This document shows, in pieces, positions 1 to 9,484 of a stretch of DNA of 64,000 bases. The stretch's first letter is position 1; each line of letters starts with the position of its first letter. Source of the stretch: DT-111 sp965263225 (GTDB taxonomy: Bacteria > Bacteroidota > Bacteroidia > Chitinophagales > Saprospiraceae); NCBI GenBank assembly GCA_965263225.1, contig CBDHHG010000001.1, positions 682,001 through 746,000 of the forward strand, given 5' to 3'. The translations under genes and the position numbers were made by a program. The notes under the pieces were generated by a model. The model worked only from the letters and a program-made list of their open reading frames with translations. It had not been told where the DNA came from and searched no databases.

Positions 1-1269
1 TACAATTCGGTAGATTTCATACTCTAAAGATTGCTGTAGACCATTGATGTAAGGAGTCCATTGCAATTGATTAGTAGCATCATCGGCAGCTTCGGCGCTA
101 AGAAAAATAGTTTGTACACTATTTGAGCTTCTAGCTTCTCCACATAAATCCTCAGTCGTAATAGAGAAAACCGCAAATTCCTGCGAGGGGTCAGTTTGGG
201 TATCCAAAAAGGTATTCTCAGCCATCAAGGTTCCTCCGTTCAATAAGGATTGAACAAGCGCGACCTCTCCTGTTTCTGATAGCAACTCCGCTGAAGCGAG
301 CTCGGCATTCGGATTAATCTGCCAATCCGCAATGAATTCATTACTAGGACTTATACTGACATTCAATAAATTCAAGCGATCGACAGGATCAACGACGGAA
401 ATGCTGGTACAGGTTTCATTGGAACTGGACACTAAACCGGTCCCTTCTTGCATTGCCACTACCTTGAAACAATAGAGTACCTCTCCCCTAGCCTGATCAA
501 ATACATAATTACCGATATTCCCGGCTACAGTCGCTATTGGGTTGAAAGGGCCTCCATTCTCACTGCTCAGAATCGTATGTTCTGCTATGCCTCCATCCCA
601 ATTTTGATAGAGGTTCCAGGATAACGCTATCGCTTGTTCGCAACTATCCAAGGCATTGGTTTCTAAAAAAATGGTCTCATGTAAAGGAGCAGTAAGGCTC
701 GCATTTCCACAAGCATCAATGGCTACGACGAAATAGGTTTCTTTGTTGTCATTTGGATTCGCATCCAAATCAATATACATCAATCCATTGGGAACCGTAT
801 CAATAATACTCGTTCCCATATTGGTGTTTCTCGAGATCACGTAGGCAATCACCTCGGGCGAAGGACTGGGGGTCCATTCCATCACTACTTCACCATCTTC
901 TACTGTGACGTAACGGAATAGTGGCACTTCCGGATTCCGATTATCTAGTGTATCAGATTGTGCCGGATTAACACCTGGACAGTTAGCAAGGGTTTCCATA
1001 TAATAAAACCATGTACCAATCCCCGCATCAGCATGAAAAAAAGCGGTTTGATTAATATCTGCGATGGTCGCCAGCTCGCTATATGGCCCACTAGCAGACT
1101 CGCTTGCCATGATGCGATAACCATCCGGGCTAGCACAACTCACCGCTGGGATATCCCATACTAAAGTGTCATTACTAACACATAGTAAAATGGGGGCTTC
1201 CAATTGCGCATGTAGCGATAAGGGCCCAAGCAATACGAGTAGGATACCAATAAGGAGTGAACGATTCAT
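1..1269 (-). CDS. Secreted fibronectin-type-III-like repeat protein (C-terminus outside window)
   Basis: This is an open frame of 423 codons that runs off the left edge, so only the N-terminal part is seen. It begins MNRSLLIGILLVLLGP with a clear signal peptide ending near residue 22 (LSLHAQ). The rest is a string of roughly 90-100 residue modules with phrases such as VVMEWTPSPSPEV and IALSWNLYQNW, which look like fibronectin type III folds. Large Bacteroidota proteins built this way often end in a gliding-motility/T9SS C-terminal sorting domain, but that end is not visible. The start lies 5 bases after the stop of the upstream lipoprotein gene, so the two are probably one operon. The function is unknown; an extracellular structural or adhesive role is inference. 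Confidence 0.8.
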   Translation of the reverse strand, partial: MNRSLLIGILLVLLGPLSLHAQLEAPILLCVSNDTLVWDIPAVSCASPDGYRIMASESASGPYSELATIADINQTAFFHADAGIGTWFYYMETLANCPGVNPAQSDTLDNRNPEVPLFRYVTVEDGEVVMEWTPSPSPEVIAYVISRNTNMGTSIIDTVPNGLMYIDLDANPNDNKETYFVVAIDACGNASLTAPLHETIFLETNALDSCEQAIALSWNLYQNWDGGIAEHTILSSENGGPFNPIATVAGNIGNYVFDQARGEVLYCFKVVAMQEGTGLVSSSNETCTSISVVDPVDRLNLLNVSISPSNEFIADWQINPNAELASAELLSETGEVALVQSLLNGGTLMAENTFLDTQTDPSQEFAVFSITTEDLCGEARSSNSVQTIFLSAEAADDATNQLQWTPYINGLQQSLEYEIYRIV

Positions 1270-1274
1270 TGGGT

Positions 1275-2069
1275 TTAATTTTGTTCATAGGTATTTTCCG
1301 ACGACATCATTTGCTTGAACTTTTTCTCTAGCACGGTCATCGGATATCGGTCAAATAGGGCGTAGGTGAGTGGGGTTTCTCCTAATTGCTTTTCATAAAA
1401 AACAAGACCTATATTCTTTGCATATATTTCTTTGCCATCCCATTGGGGTTCCATTCCTCCCTGTTCTTTATCGTCTAACTCCACTAATTCCTTTACCTCA
1501 AAGGCTACTCCTGGGAACTTTTTCTTCTTAAACACAAAAGTAGTGTCTCCTACATAACGACGATTCTTGATCAGTGTTGTAACTAAATGAGGTTCATCTG
1601 GTGAACTAATCTGAATCTTGTACAAAAAGACACCACCTCCTTCACTAACTTTAAATGGAAATATATTCCCCACCAATACTTCAGTATTCAAGGGCTGCTG
1701 TTTGCCTAGCGAGTCCGTCACAAATAAAGCCAGGTCATTCTGAATCACTCCATTACTGACCATCTCTTCCTTAGCCAACTGTCTGGGAATGAGATCATGT
1801 TCATAGTAGGTGGCCGTTAAGAAAACGCCATTCTCCTCTATAAAAGAGCGATAATACCAGTAGACCGGCGGCAGAGAATCATTACTTACAGACCTGTATT
1901 CATAGACTAAACCATCTTCTAATTGACGAATAGGATAATAGTAGTCTCTGATGTCCTTCTTACCTCCTTGATCTCCGCAAGCGAAACACAAGCTGAGTAA
2001 AAGTCCAAAAAGGCCAAGTCTGAAGTTGGTTTGCGAAACCAGTTTCCAAGCGTATGATTCCATGTTCAT
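1275..2069 (-). CDS. Putative lipoprotein, hypothetical
   Basis: This is a 264-residue protein that I cannot assign to a family. The N-terminus has a hydrophobic stretch (about residues 17-31) ending in a lipobox-like CFAC, so the mature protein probably starts at Cys31 as an outer-membrane or periplasmic lipoprotein. A second ATG two codons downstream is equally possible as the start. The remainder is polar, rich in Tyr, Glu and Lys, with no recognisable catalytic motif. It lies directly upstream of the fibronectin-type protein on the same strand (5-base gap), which suggests joint expression. It is divergent from secA, with which it shares the upstream intergenic region. Confidence 0.72.
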   Translation of the reverse strand: MNMESYAWKLVSQTNFRLGLFGLLLSLCFACGDQGGKKDIRDYYYPIRQLEDGLVYEYRSVSNDSLPPVYWYYRSFIEENGVFLTATYYEHDLIPRQLAKEEMVSNGVIQNDLALFVTDSLGKQQPLNTEVLVGNIFPFKVSEGGGVFLYKIQISSPDEPHLVTTLIKNRRYVGDTTFVFKKKKFPGVAFEVKELVELDDKEQGGMEPQWDGKEIYAKNIGLVFYEKQLGETPLTYALFDRYPMTVLEKKFKQMMSSENTYEQN

Positions 2070-2271
2070 TATGGGTATTATCTTTGTTATGATTTTCCAA
2101 TTAGATCTTCTTTGCTAAGGAATTCCCTCTTTCTTCCTAAACCTGTAATCTTAGCAGTTTGTTATGTTTTTGAATGCCAAATTGTCATCTTTCTGGCTAT
2201 TGGTATGAATTGTGACTATCATTTTGCCGCAAGCCCTGGGGAAAAGATAGACATGCCTCCATACTTATGCT

Positions 2272-2279
2272 TATCTTTG
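2272..2279 (+). promoter_or_regulatory. Candidate promoter -7 element for secA
   Basis: TATCTTTG matches the Bacteroidota sigma-ABfr -7 consensus TAnnTTTG exactly and is followed by GCGGC. No good -33 TTTG is seen at the expected 19-21 base spacing. Its position 40 bases before the ATG at 2319 argues that the longer in-frame upstream extension is not translated. Confidence 0.5.
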
Positions 2280-2318
2280 CGGCACCAATCAAAAAAATCG
2301 AAGAAATTAAAGATATAT

Positions 2319-5300
2319 ATGTTTAAATCGATCACTAACTCTCTGAAAAAGGTCTTTGGGACCAAGTACGAAAGGGACGTAAAGACTTACATGCCGATCG
2401 TGCATGAGATCAATGAGATCTTTGAGGAACTTCAGAGTTTGAGTAATGATGAACTGCGAAACAAAACCTTCCAGTTCAAGGAGAGTATTGCCGAGCACTT
2501 AAGCGGCATTAACGAAGACATTGCTAATATACAACAACAAGCCGCCGACGAGGAAGATCTGCTCGAAAAGGAAAATCTCTTTGCACAGATCGATGAGTTA
2601 CTCGAAGAGCGAGATAAGCACTTAGAGGTTATCCTCAAAGAGATATTACCAGAAGCCTTTGCTGTGGTAAAGGAAACGGCTAGACGTTTCAGCAAGAATG
2701 AAACATTGGAGGTTACCGCCACAGATCATGATCGGGAGCTTGCTTCTAATGCCAATAAAAGCTACATCAGCATACAAGGCGATAAAGCGACCTGGAAGAA
2801 TTCCTGGACTGCTGCGGGAGGAGACATCACCTGGAACATGTTACACTACGATGTGCAGTTGATTGGAGGAATGGTACTACATGATGGTAAGATCGCAGAG
2901 ATGGCTACTGGTGAAGGTAAGACCTTGGTGGCAACGCTACCTGCCTATCTAAATGGACTTTCCGGCGAAGGCGTACACGTGATCACAGTAAATGATTATC
3001 TAGCACGGCGGGACTGCGAATGGGTAGGGCCAATTTTTGAATTCCTGTTCCTGACGGTAGATTGTATAGACAAATACCGCCCACATTCCGAAGAAAGGAG
3101 GAAGGCTTACCTTTCAGATATCACCTATGGAACCAATAATGAATACGGTTTTGACTATCTCCGTGATAATATGGTAAGATCCGTAGATGAAATGGTACAG
3201 CGAAAGCACCATTTCACTATGATTGATGAGGTTGACTCGGTTTTGATTGATGATGCGCGAACTCCTCTGATCATTTCTGGTCCTGTTCCAAAAGGTACCG
3301 AAGATCAAGAATACCTGGCCCTTAAGCCAAAAGTCGAGAGTCTTATTGCCGCACAACGCAAACTGGCTACCCAATACCTGACCGAAGCCAAGCAGCTTTT
3401 CAAACAAGATAAAATTGGTTATCAGGAAGGAGAGGCAGGAATGGCGCTTCTCCGTGCCTATAGAGCCCTGCCTAAGTATCGTCCTTTGATCAAGTTTTTG
3501 AGTGGAGAAGGGATCAAGGTGAACTTGCAGAAGGCCGAGAACTTCTATATGCAGGAGCAATCCAAGAATATGCACTTGGTGGATGAGCCCCTCTTGTTCA
3601 CAATTGATGAGAAGAATAGAAACGTAGAGTTGACCGAGAGAGGTTCCGAGTTTCTGGCGCGCGGTAGTGAAGATTCTAATTTCTTTATTCTTCCAGATAT
3701 CGCTACTGGAATGATGGAGATTGAAAGCAATGAAGAGCTTTCCACCGATGAACTAGCCGAGGCCAAGAACAAGCTTGCTCAGGATTTTGCAGTTAAATCT
3801 AAGCGCTTGCACTCCATTAGCCAGTTACTAAAAGCTTATACCCTGTTCGAGCGCGATGATGAGTACGTGGTGATCGATGGTCAGGTTAAGATTGTAGATG
3901 AACAAACAGGACGTATGATGGAAGGCCGACGTTATTCGGATGGTCTTCACCAAGCGCTTGAAGCAAAGGAAAACGTGAAGGTTGGAGATATTACCCAGAC
4001 CTACGCTACGGTAACTTTGCAGAATTACTTCCGAATGTACCACAAGCTCGCGGGGATGACCGGTACTGCCGAAACGGAAGCCAGTGAGCTTTGGGAAATC
4101 TATAAATTAGACGTAGTAGTTATCCCAACGAACCGCCCAATTCAAAGAGATGACCAGGAAGATTTGGTTTACAAAACTGAGCGGGAGAAGTTCAATGCCG
4201 TAATCGATGATATTGTAAAATTGAGTCAGGCTGGACGTCCGATTCTGGTAGGTACAACTTCAGTAGATGTTTCGGAAAGGCTAAGTCGAACATTGCGTCT
4301 TCGAGCCATTGACCACAATGTTTTGAATGCCAAACAACACCAGCGCGAAGCAGAAATTGTTGCGGAAGCAGGGAAACCAGGGAAAGTTACGATTGCAACC
4401 AACATGGCGGGTCGGGGTACAGATATCAAGATCTCTGATCAGGTGAAGAATGCCGGTGGTTTGGCGATCATAGGTACAGAAAGGCACGATTCACGCCGAG
4501 TGGACAGACAGCTTCGAGGTCGTTCTGGCCGTCAGGGAGATCCCGGTAGTTCCCAGTTCTATGTATCCTTGGAGGACCGCTTAATGCGTTTGTTCCAATC
4601 GGAGCGGATCGCCGGCTTGATGGATAGAATGGGGCACCAAGAGGGTGAGGTGATCCAACACTCAATGGTAACCAAGTCTATTGAAAGGGCACAAAAGAAG
4701 GTAGAGGAGAATAACTTCGGAATTCGTAAGCGCTTGCTGGAGTATGATGATGTAATGAATATCCAGCGGGAAGCCATTTACAAAAAGAGAAAGAATGCTT
4801 TGGCTGGTGATAGACTGACGGTGGACCTAGCCAATATGTTCCATTCTCTTCTGGAAAGCGTGGTATACTCTCATAAGCAAGGTGGAGATGTAGAGACTTT
4901 CCGTCGTGAAATGTTAGGAATGATAGGGTTTGATCCAAAAATGGAAGCGAGCGATTTCAAAGAGGGAAGTGTCGAGGATCTAACCAATGATTTTTACGAA
5001 CAGTTCAACGATTTTTACGATCGAAAATTCAGCCAGATCACAGATGCCCTCATGCCGGCCATCAAGGATGTGTACGAAAAGCAATTCCACAAATACAAGC
5101 GAATCCTATTGCCATTCACCGATGGTAGTTCTCACCCCTTAGCGGTTACAGCTGATATCGAAGCGGCTGTTAAAAGTGGAGGTAAGTCGGTGGTTCGCGA
5201 TATAGAGAAAGCCGTCACCCTTTCCATCATTGATGAAAAATGGAAAGAACACTTGCGATCAATGGATGAATTGAAAGAATCGGTCCAGGCTGCTTCGTTC

Positions 5301-5639
5301 GAACAGAAAGATCCACTGGTGGTATACAAAATGGAGGCATTCAACTTGTTTGAAGAACTCATCTTTACCATTAACCAAAGCGTTACGGCTTACCTTGCTA
5401 AAGGGTCCTTACAAGACAATCGAGGAGTTCAACAAGCAAGAGAACAGAAAACGGATACCAGTAAGATGAGAACGCACCGAACAGGTGAAGAGGAAGCCGC
5501 CAGAGCTGCCGCCGAAGGAGTAAGTAAAAATAGATCCAAGCCGACCACTTTTAAGCGAACCGACAAGAAAGTAGGGCGTAATGATCCTTGCCCTTGTGGA
5601 AGTGGCAAAAAGTACAAGCAATGCCACGGAAGAGGATAA
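2319..5639 (+). CDS. secA: Protein translocase subunit SecA
   Basis: SecA is the ATPase motor that pushes unfolded preproteins through SecYEG. The protein has 1106 residues from the chosen ATG, the usual size for Bacteroidota SecA, which carries insertions absent from the E. coli protein. Visible features are the Walker A motif GEGKT at 198-202, the DEVD Walker B motif at 303-306 followed by SVLIDDARTPLIISGP, the helicase motifs TNMAGRGTDIKI and GTERHDSRRVDRQLRGRSGRQG, and a C-terminal zinc-binding CxC-x8-CH motif (Cys1091, Cys1093, Cys1102, His1103) that binds SecB or ribosomes in the family. The open frame extends upstream to 2112, but that part is low-complexity and unlike SecA; the true N-terminus is MFKSITNSLKKVFG. 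A strong terminator-like hairpin follows. Confidence 0.98.
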   Translation: MFKSITNSLKKVFGTKYERDVKTYMPIVHEINEIFEELQSLSNDELRNKTFQFKESIAEHLSGINEDIANIQQQAADEEDLLEKENLFAQIDELLEERDKHLEVILKEILPEAFAVVKETARRFSKNETLEVTATDHDRELASNANKSYISIQGDKATWKNSWTAAGGDITWNMLHYDVQLIGGMVLHDGKIAEMATGEGKTLVATLPAYLNGLSGEGVHVITVNDYLARRDCEWVGPIFEFLFLTVDCIDKYRPHSEERRKAYLSDITYGTNNEYGFDYLRDNMVRSVDEMVQRKHHFTMIDEVDSVLIDDARTPLIISGPVPKGTEDQEYLALKPKVESLIAAQRKLATQYLTEAKQLFKQDKIGYQEGEAGMALLRAYRALPKYRPLIKFLSGEGIKVNLQKAENFYMQEQSKNMHLVDEPLLFTIDEKNRNVELTERGSEFLARGSEDSNFFILPDIATGMMEIESNEELSTDELAEAKNKLAQDFAVKSKRLHSISQLLKAYTLFERDDEYVVIDGQVKIVDEQTGRMMEGRRYSDGLHQALEAKENVKVGDITQTYATVTLQNYFRMYHKLAGMTGTAETEASELWEIYKLDVVVIPTNRPIQRDDQEDLVYKTEREKFNAVIDDIVKLSQAGRPILVGTTSVDVSERLSRTLRLRAIDHNVLNAKQHQREAEIVAEAGKPGKVTIATNMAGRGTDIKISDQVKNAGGLAIIGTERHDSRRVDRQLRGRSGRQGDPGSSQFYVSLEDRLMRLFQSERIAGLMDRMGHQEGEVIQHSMVTKSIERAQKKVEENNFGIRKRLLEYDDVMNIQREAIYKKRKNALAGDRLTVDLANMFHSLLESVVYSHKQGGDVETFRREMLGMIGFDPKMEASDFKEGSVEDLTNDFYEQFNDFYDRKFSQITDALMPAIKDVYEKQFHKYKRILLPFTDGSSHPLAVTADIEAAVKSGGKSVVRDIEKAVTLSIIDEKWKEHLRSMDELKESVQAASFEQKDPLVVYKMEAFNLFEELIFTINQSVTAYLAKGSLQDNRGVQQAREQKTDTSKMRTHRTGEEEAARAAAEGVSKNRSKPTTFKRTDKKVGRNDPCPCGSGKKYKQCHGRG

Positions 5640-5671
5640 TGCTTCTTTTGAGGGTATTCACATAAAAAACG

Positions 5672-5700
5672 AAAGCCTTGGCTAACCAGTCAGGGCTTTT
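5672..5700 (+). terminator. Intrinsic terminator after secA
   Basis: AAAGCCTTGGCT and AGTCAGGGCTTT form a 12-base-pair stem (two G-U pairs) around the tetraloop AACC, ending in TTTT. It lies 33 bases after the secA stop. Confidence 0.8.
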
Positions 5701-5764
5701 GTAATGTTCAGCGTATAGCAAAGCATATATAGTGATTTTAATTGTTTAACAATTCCTGCCACTC

Positions 5765-6223
5765 ATGTCAAACGCACACCTGTTTCAAGAACTCTTTAAG
5801 TATAATCAACATGCCAATGCGCAATTTATTAAGATCATCACTAGCATAGGCACCCCTCCTGAAAAAGCAGTAGGTTTTATGGACCATATCTTCAATGCCC
5901 ATCAAATCTGGCTGAATCGAGTCCATACAGAGGGGGCTAATTTTGCCGTTTGGCAATCACATGACTCCATCCAATGGTCTACCTTAAATGAGCAACTCCA
6001 CCAAAGAACCCAAGCCTATTTAGTTGCCGACCCAGCGGATAGAACACTTGATTCTACCATTACTTACCAGAACTCTAAAGGGCATTCCTTCACCAATTCT
6101 CTTTATGACATCTACTTTCATGTGATCAACCATAGCACACATCACCGCTCACAGATCGCCCTCCTATTGCGACAAAACAAAATCATACCTCCTGCCTCTG
6201 ATTACATATTTTACAAGCGATAG
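5765..6223 (+). CDS. DinB family protein
   Basis: This is a 152-residue protein of the DinB/YfiT four-helix-bundle fold. Support comes from the N-terminal LFKYNQHANAQ, a first histidine in the HIFNAHQIWLNR helix, and the C-terminal INHSTHHRSQIALLLRQ, which carries the typical histidine cluster that binds a divalent metal. Family members include metal-dependent thiol transferases (bacillithiol or mycothiol S-transferases) and many proteins of unknown role, often stress-induced. The substrate cannot be named from the sequence. It stands alone between the secA terminator and the permease operon. Confidence 0.85.
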   Translation: MSNAHLFQELFKYNQHANAQFIKIITSIGTPPEKAVGFMDHIFNAHQIWLNRVHTEGANFAVWQSHDSIQWSTLNEQLHQRTQAYLVADPADRTLDSTITYQNSKGHSFTNSLYDIYFHVINHSTHHRSQIALLLRQNKIIPPASDYIFYKR

Positions 6224-6311
6224 GGGGAAAAGACCCCATTTCTTTTGCTCTATTATGAAGTTCTAAAGCGCTGGCATAGATGGACAATACTAAATGTAGG
6301 CCATAAGATGA

Positions 6312-6329
6312 AGTGCCCCACAGGGCACT
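6312..6329. other. Short perfect hairpin
   Basis: AGTGCCC and GGGCACT form a 7-base-pair stem around CACA. It follows the dinB-like gene by about 90 bases and has no T-tract, so terminator activity is uncertain. Confidence 0.4.
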
Positions 6330-6430
6330 ATTCCCTACCATTCGCCACTCGATGATATCCTACCTTTTTAGTGCCAAAAGAAGCTTAAGAGCGCTATTTT
6401 TTATAAAAACTACAAATTAGGGTAAAATAA

Positions 6431-6462
6431 TTTGACATTCAGTCTTATTAAAACTACATTTA
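6431..6462 (+). promoter_or_regulatory. Candidate promoter of the padR-permease operon
   Basis: TTTG at 6431-6434 and TACATTTA at 6455-6462 are spaced by 20 bases, matching the Bacteroidota -33 TTTG / -7 TAnnTTTG arrangement. The last base of the -7 element deviates. It lies about 60 bases before the PadR start in an AT-rich stretch. Confidence 0.55.
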
Positions 6463-6519
6463 AGATAAAAACATTCTCCAGAAACAGTGCTTGTCAGAGA
6501 ATTAAGAAATTTTATCACA

Positions 6520-6849
6520 ATGAGTAAACATAGATTGGGTGAATTTGAAGAGCTGGTACTATTAACGGTAGCAGTTCTGTATGGAGAGGCTTATGGAATT
6601 GCCATCATCGACGAAATGGAACGGCGTTTAGAGCGCACGGTGAGCATTGGTTCCCTCCAGACGGTCCTCCGTCGACTGGAGAAAAAGGGATACTTGGCAT
6701 CAGAATTAGGTGAAGTTACCAAGGTTCGAGGCGGTAAACGAAAGCGGTTCTTCACCGTCACCAACCTAGGTCGAAAGGCCTTGGAAGTCACCAAGGATCA
6801 ACGGCTTGACCTTTGGAATTCCATTCCTAAAATTGCTTTCGGCGATTAG
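6520..6849 (+). CDS. PadR family transcriptional regulator
   Basis: This is a 109-residue winged-helix protein. The PadR fold is shown by LGEFEELVLLTVAVLYGEAYG followed by SIGSLQTVLRRLEKKGYL (recognition helix) and the wing KRKRFFTVTNLGRKALE. The ATG at 6520 is preferred; a GTG at 6487 would add 11 residues outside the family pattern. PadR proteins usually repress neighbouring transport genes and respond to small ligands or, in this class, to unknown cues. Only one base separates its stop from the first of three permease genes, so it almost certainly controls that operon, probably together with its own promoter. Confidence 0.92.
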   Translation: MSKHRLGEFEELVLLTVAVLYGEAYGIAIIDEMERRLERTVSIGSLQTVLRRLEKKGYLASELGEVTKVRGGKRKRFFTVTNLGRKALEVTKDQRLDLWNSIPKIAFGD

Positions 6850-6850
6850 C

Positions 6851-9484
6851 ATGAAGAAAAATCCGTCCAATCACCCACCTAAATTCTTCCTGCAATTCTT
6901 CAGATGGTATTGCCATCCTGACTTCGCTGAAGACCTCGAAGGCGATCTGTATGAACGATTCGAAAGAAGAATGACATCGCAAAACCCTGGACGAGCTAAA
7001 TGGTTCTTTGCCAGAGATGTCCTTTCTCTCTTTCGACCAGGAATAATCCGGTCCTTCTGGCCTAAATCTTTTCTCAATCCTACTGTTATGTTACGTCACC
7101 ATCTTTTACTAACCTATCGTCAATATCGGCGATCTCCGAACACCTTCCTGATAAATATAATTGGCCTTGCCTCTGGCCTTGCCTGCGCCCTCTTCATCTT
7201 CTTATGGATTCAGGATGAATACCAGATAGATCGCTTTCACGCCAAAGATCAACAGCTCTATCAGGTCATGCAAAACTTTCCGGTAGCAGGTGGTTTTGAA
7301 ACTATAGAATATCAGCCTGGGCCTTTGGCGCAAGCCCTACGGGAGGAATTCCCCGAGGTAGAAAGCGCACTAACCGTTTGCCCTCCGCTTGGGAGTGCCG
7401 GAAATAAAGGGATTATTTCCTCAGTGGAAAAACAAGCCAAGGCTAGTGAGCTGTATGTAGATCCTGAGTTTTTCCAGGTTTTCTCTTTCCCCCTGGCAGT
7501 AGGAGACCCAGAATGGGTATTAAAAAATAAAGATGCCGTGGTCATTTCGAAAAAACTAGCCAACCAGCTTTTCCCTAGTTCTGAAGAGGCCATCGGGCAA
7601 GCCATTGAGTGGTTTCGAGGGGATGTAACTATTCCCTTCACCGTTACTGGAGTCTTTGATGATATCCCTGCTCAATCTACCTTGCAATTTGATCTACTCC
7701 TCTCGTACCCCCGTTTAGCAGAGCATTCGGAGCATCTTCGTACCTGGGCCAATAGTGACCCTTATACCTATGCCCTTTTAAAACCTGGAGTCGATATCGA
7801 AGCCTTAAATGATAAAATCAGCAGCTATCTACAGGAAAAGGTCAGTGCAAGTGTAGAGGATCCTAATTATAAATTCACAGGAACTGCTTTTGTCCAGCCT
7901 TTCTCCGATAGATATCTATTCAATCGCTATGAGAACGGTCGACCAGCCGGAGGTAGAATTGGCTACGTTCAACTTTTCGCTACCATTGCTTTTTTCCTTT
8001 TGCTAATTGCTTGTATCAATTTCATGAACCTTTCCACTGCCAAGGCTATCCATAGGGCAAAGGAAATTGGGGTTAAGAAGGTAATCGGAGCACAGCGCAG
8101 TTCCTTGATATCACAATACTTGACCGAGGCCTTGCTCATAACACTTCTAGCAGCCATAGCAGCCGTCGTATTAGTTTACATCTTGCTCCCGCAATTCAAT
8201 GCCATTACTGGAAAGGAGATCGTGTTCCGACCTACACAGACCGTACTAGTTGGCTTGATTAGCATCATTGCATTTACTGGCCTACTCGCAGGTAGTTACC
8301 CTGCCCTATACTTGTCAAAGTTCCAGCCCGCAAAGATTTTCAAAGGGAAACTCACACGAGGGGTTCGTGAATATTGGATGAGAAAAGGGCTAGTCGTTTT
8401 TCAATTCACAATCTCCCTAGTGCTCATCATTGCAGTAGTACTGGTGTATCAACAGATCGAATTCATCCAAAACAAAAACCTTGGCTACAATAACGAACGA
8501 ATCCTAACCTTAAAACAAGATGGTAATCTAAGAAGCCAATTCTCCGCTTTTAAAACCAGCTTGGAAGCCCTTCCTGGGATTGAAGCCGTCACCACCTTCC
8601 GCCATGATCTGACAGGAGATTTTGGCAGCACCTCCGGCGTGAAGTGGGAAGGCCAAGCTGAAGGACATCGTATCGAGTTTGGCAACTTGGAGGCGGACTA
8701 CGGTCTGATGGAAGTAATGGAAATACAGTTGGTTGAAGGAAGAACTTTTTCTCCAGATTTCGCCACCGAGCAGAATAAAGTCATATTCAATGAGGCAGCC
8801 ATCGAGGCGATGGGCTTGAAGAAGCCGATCGGTCAAAAGATCATGCTTTGGGGAGAGCCAAGGGAGATCATTGGAGTAGCCAAGGATTTCCACTTCGAAT
8901 CGCTCTATGAACAGGTTAAACCCTGTATGATTCGATTTTCTCCCAACAATGAAAATATATTGGTCAAACTACAACCCGGCTCACCAAAGGAGACAATAGC
9001 AGCTATTGAAGAGACATACCAAAGGTTTAATGAAGGGCTAGCCTTTGAGTATCGGTTCCTTGATGATGACTATCAACGCCTTTATGCATCCGAACAGCGG
9101 ATCTCCCGTTTATCTCGATACTTCGCAGCCTTGGCCATTATCATCTCCTGTTTAGGCTTATTTGGACTAGCAGCTTTCACGGCCGAGAGAAGAGCCAAGG
9201 AGATTTCTATTCGAAAAATATTAGGTGCTAGCGCAGCCTCTATTGTAAGCTTGCTTTCCAAGGATTTTACACTAACTGTTTTAATTGCCCTTTTGATCGG
9301 TATCCCACTTAGCTATTTACTAAGTCAGAACTGGCTCCAATCCTTCGCCTATCACATTGAGATCCAACCCTGGTATTTCTTAGGAGCGGGACTTTTGTTG
9401 TTGCTCATTGCCTGGAGTACAGTAGGAATTCAGACCATAAAAGCTGCAAGGACAAACCTCATTCAAGCCTTGAAAGATGAATGA
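6851..9484 (+). CDS. FtsX/MacB-type ABC permease with N-terminal permease prefix domain (1 of 3)
   Basis: This protein has 877 residues. Residues about 10-75 form the 'permease prefix' domain (FFRWYCHPDFAEDLEGDL, then LFRPGIIR), known from Bacteroidota ABC permeases. A first membrane helix follows at about 97-118, then a MacB-like periplasmic core (roughly 120-360), three helices starting near residue 374 (ATIAFFLLLIACINFMNLSTA), a second MacB_PCD/FtsX repeat from about 514, and a last FtsX block ending LKDE. Such proteins work with an ATPase of the LolD/MacB type in envelope transport or mechanotransmission, but no ATPase gene is nearby. The ATG at 6851 directly follows the padR stop. The stop overlaps the next start by 8 bases, suggesting translational coupling. 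Confidence 0.92.
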   Translation: MKKNPSNHPPKFFLQFFRWYCHPDFAEDLEGDLYERFERRMTSQNPGRAKWFFARDVLSLFRPGIIRSFWPKSFLNPTVMLRHHLLLTYRQYRRSPNTFLINIIGLASGLACALFIFLWIQDEYQIDRFHAKDQQLYQVMQNFPVAGGFETIEYQPGPLAQALREEFPEVESALTVCPPLGSAGNKGIISSVEKQAKASELYVDPEFFQVFSFPLAVGDPEWVLKNKDAVVISKKLANQLFPSSEEAIGQAIEWFRGDVTIPFTVTGVFDDIPAQSTLQFDLLLSYPRLAEHSEHLRTWANSDPYTYALLKPGVDIEALNDKISSYLQEKVSASVEDPNYKFTGTAFVQPFSDRYLFNRYENGRPAGGRIGYVQLFATIAFFLLLIACINFMNLSTAKAIHRAKEIGVKKVIGAQRSSLISQYLTEALLITLLAAIAAVVLVYILLPQFNAITGKEIVFRPTQTVLVGLISIIAFTGLLAGSYPALYLSKFQPAKIFKGKLTRGVREYWMRKGLVVFQFTISLVLIIAVVLVYQQIEFIQNKNLGYNNERILTLKQDGNLRSQFSAFKTSLEALPGIEAVTTFRHDLTGDFGSTSGVKWEGQAEGHRIEFGNLEADYGLMEVMEIQLVEGRTFSPDFATEQNKVIFNEAAIEAMGLKKPIGQKIMLWGEPREIIGVAKDFHFESLYEQVKPCMIRFSPNNENILVKLQPGSPKETIAAIEETYQRFNEGLAFEYRFLDDDYQRLYASEQRISRLSRYFAALAIIISCLGLFGLAAFTAERRAKEISIRKILGASAASIVSLLSKDFTLTVLIALLIGIPLSYLLSQNWLQSFAYHIEIQPWYFLGAGLLLLLIAWSTVGIQTIKAARTNLIQALKDE

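Noticed and set aside
2112..2318. N-terminal extension of SecA by 69 residues
   Set aside because: The extension has no SecA character and a consensus -7 promoter box lies within it, 40 bases before the ATG at 2319.
3114..3575. Antisense ORF of 153 residues inside secA
   Set aside because: It is a frame shadow of a strongly conserved gene with no homology or start signals.
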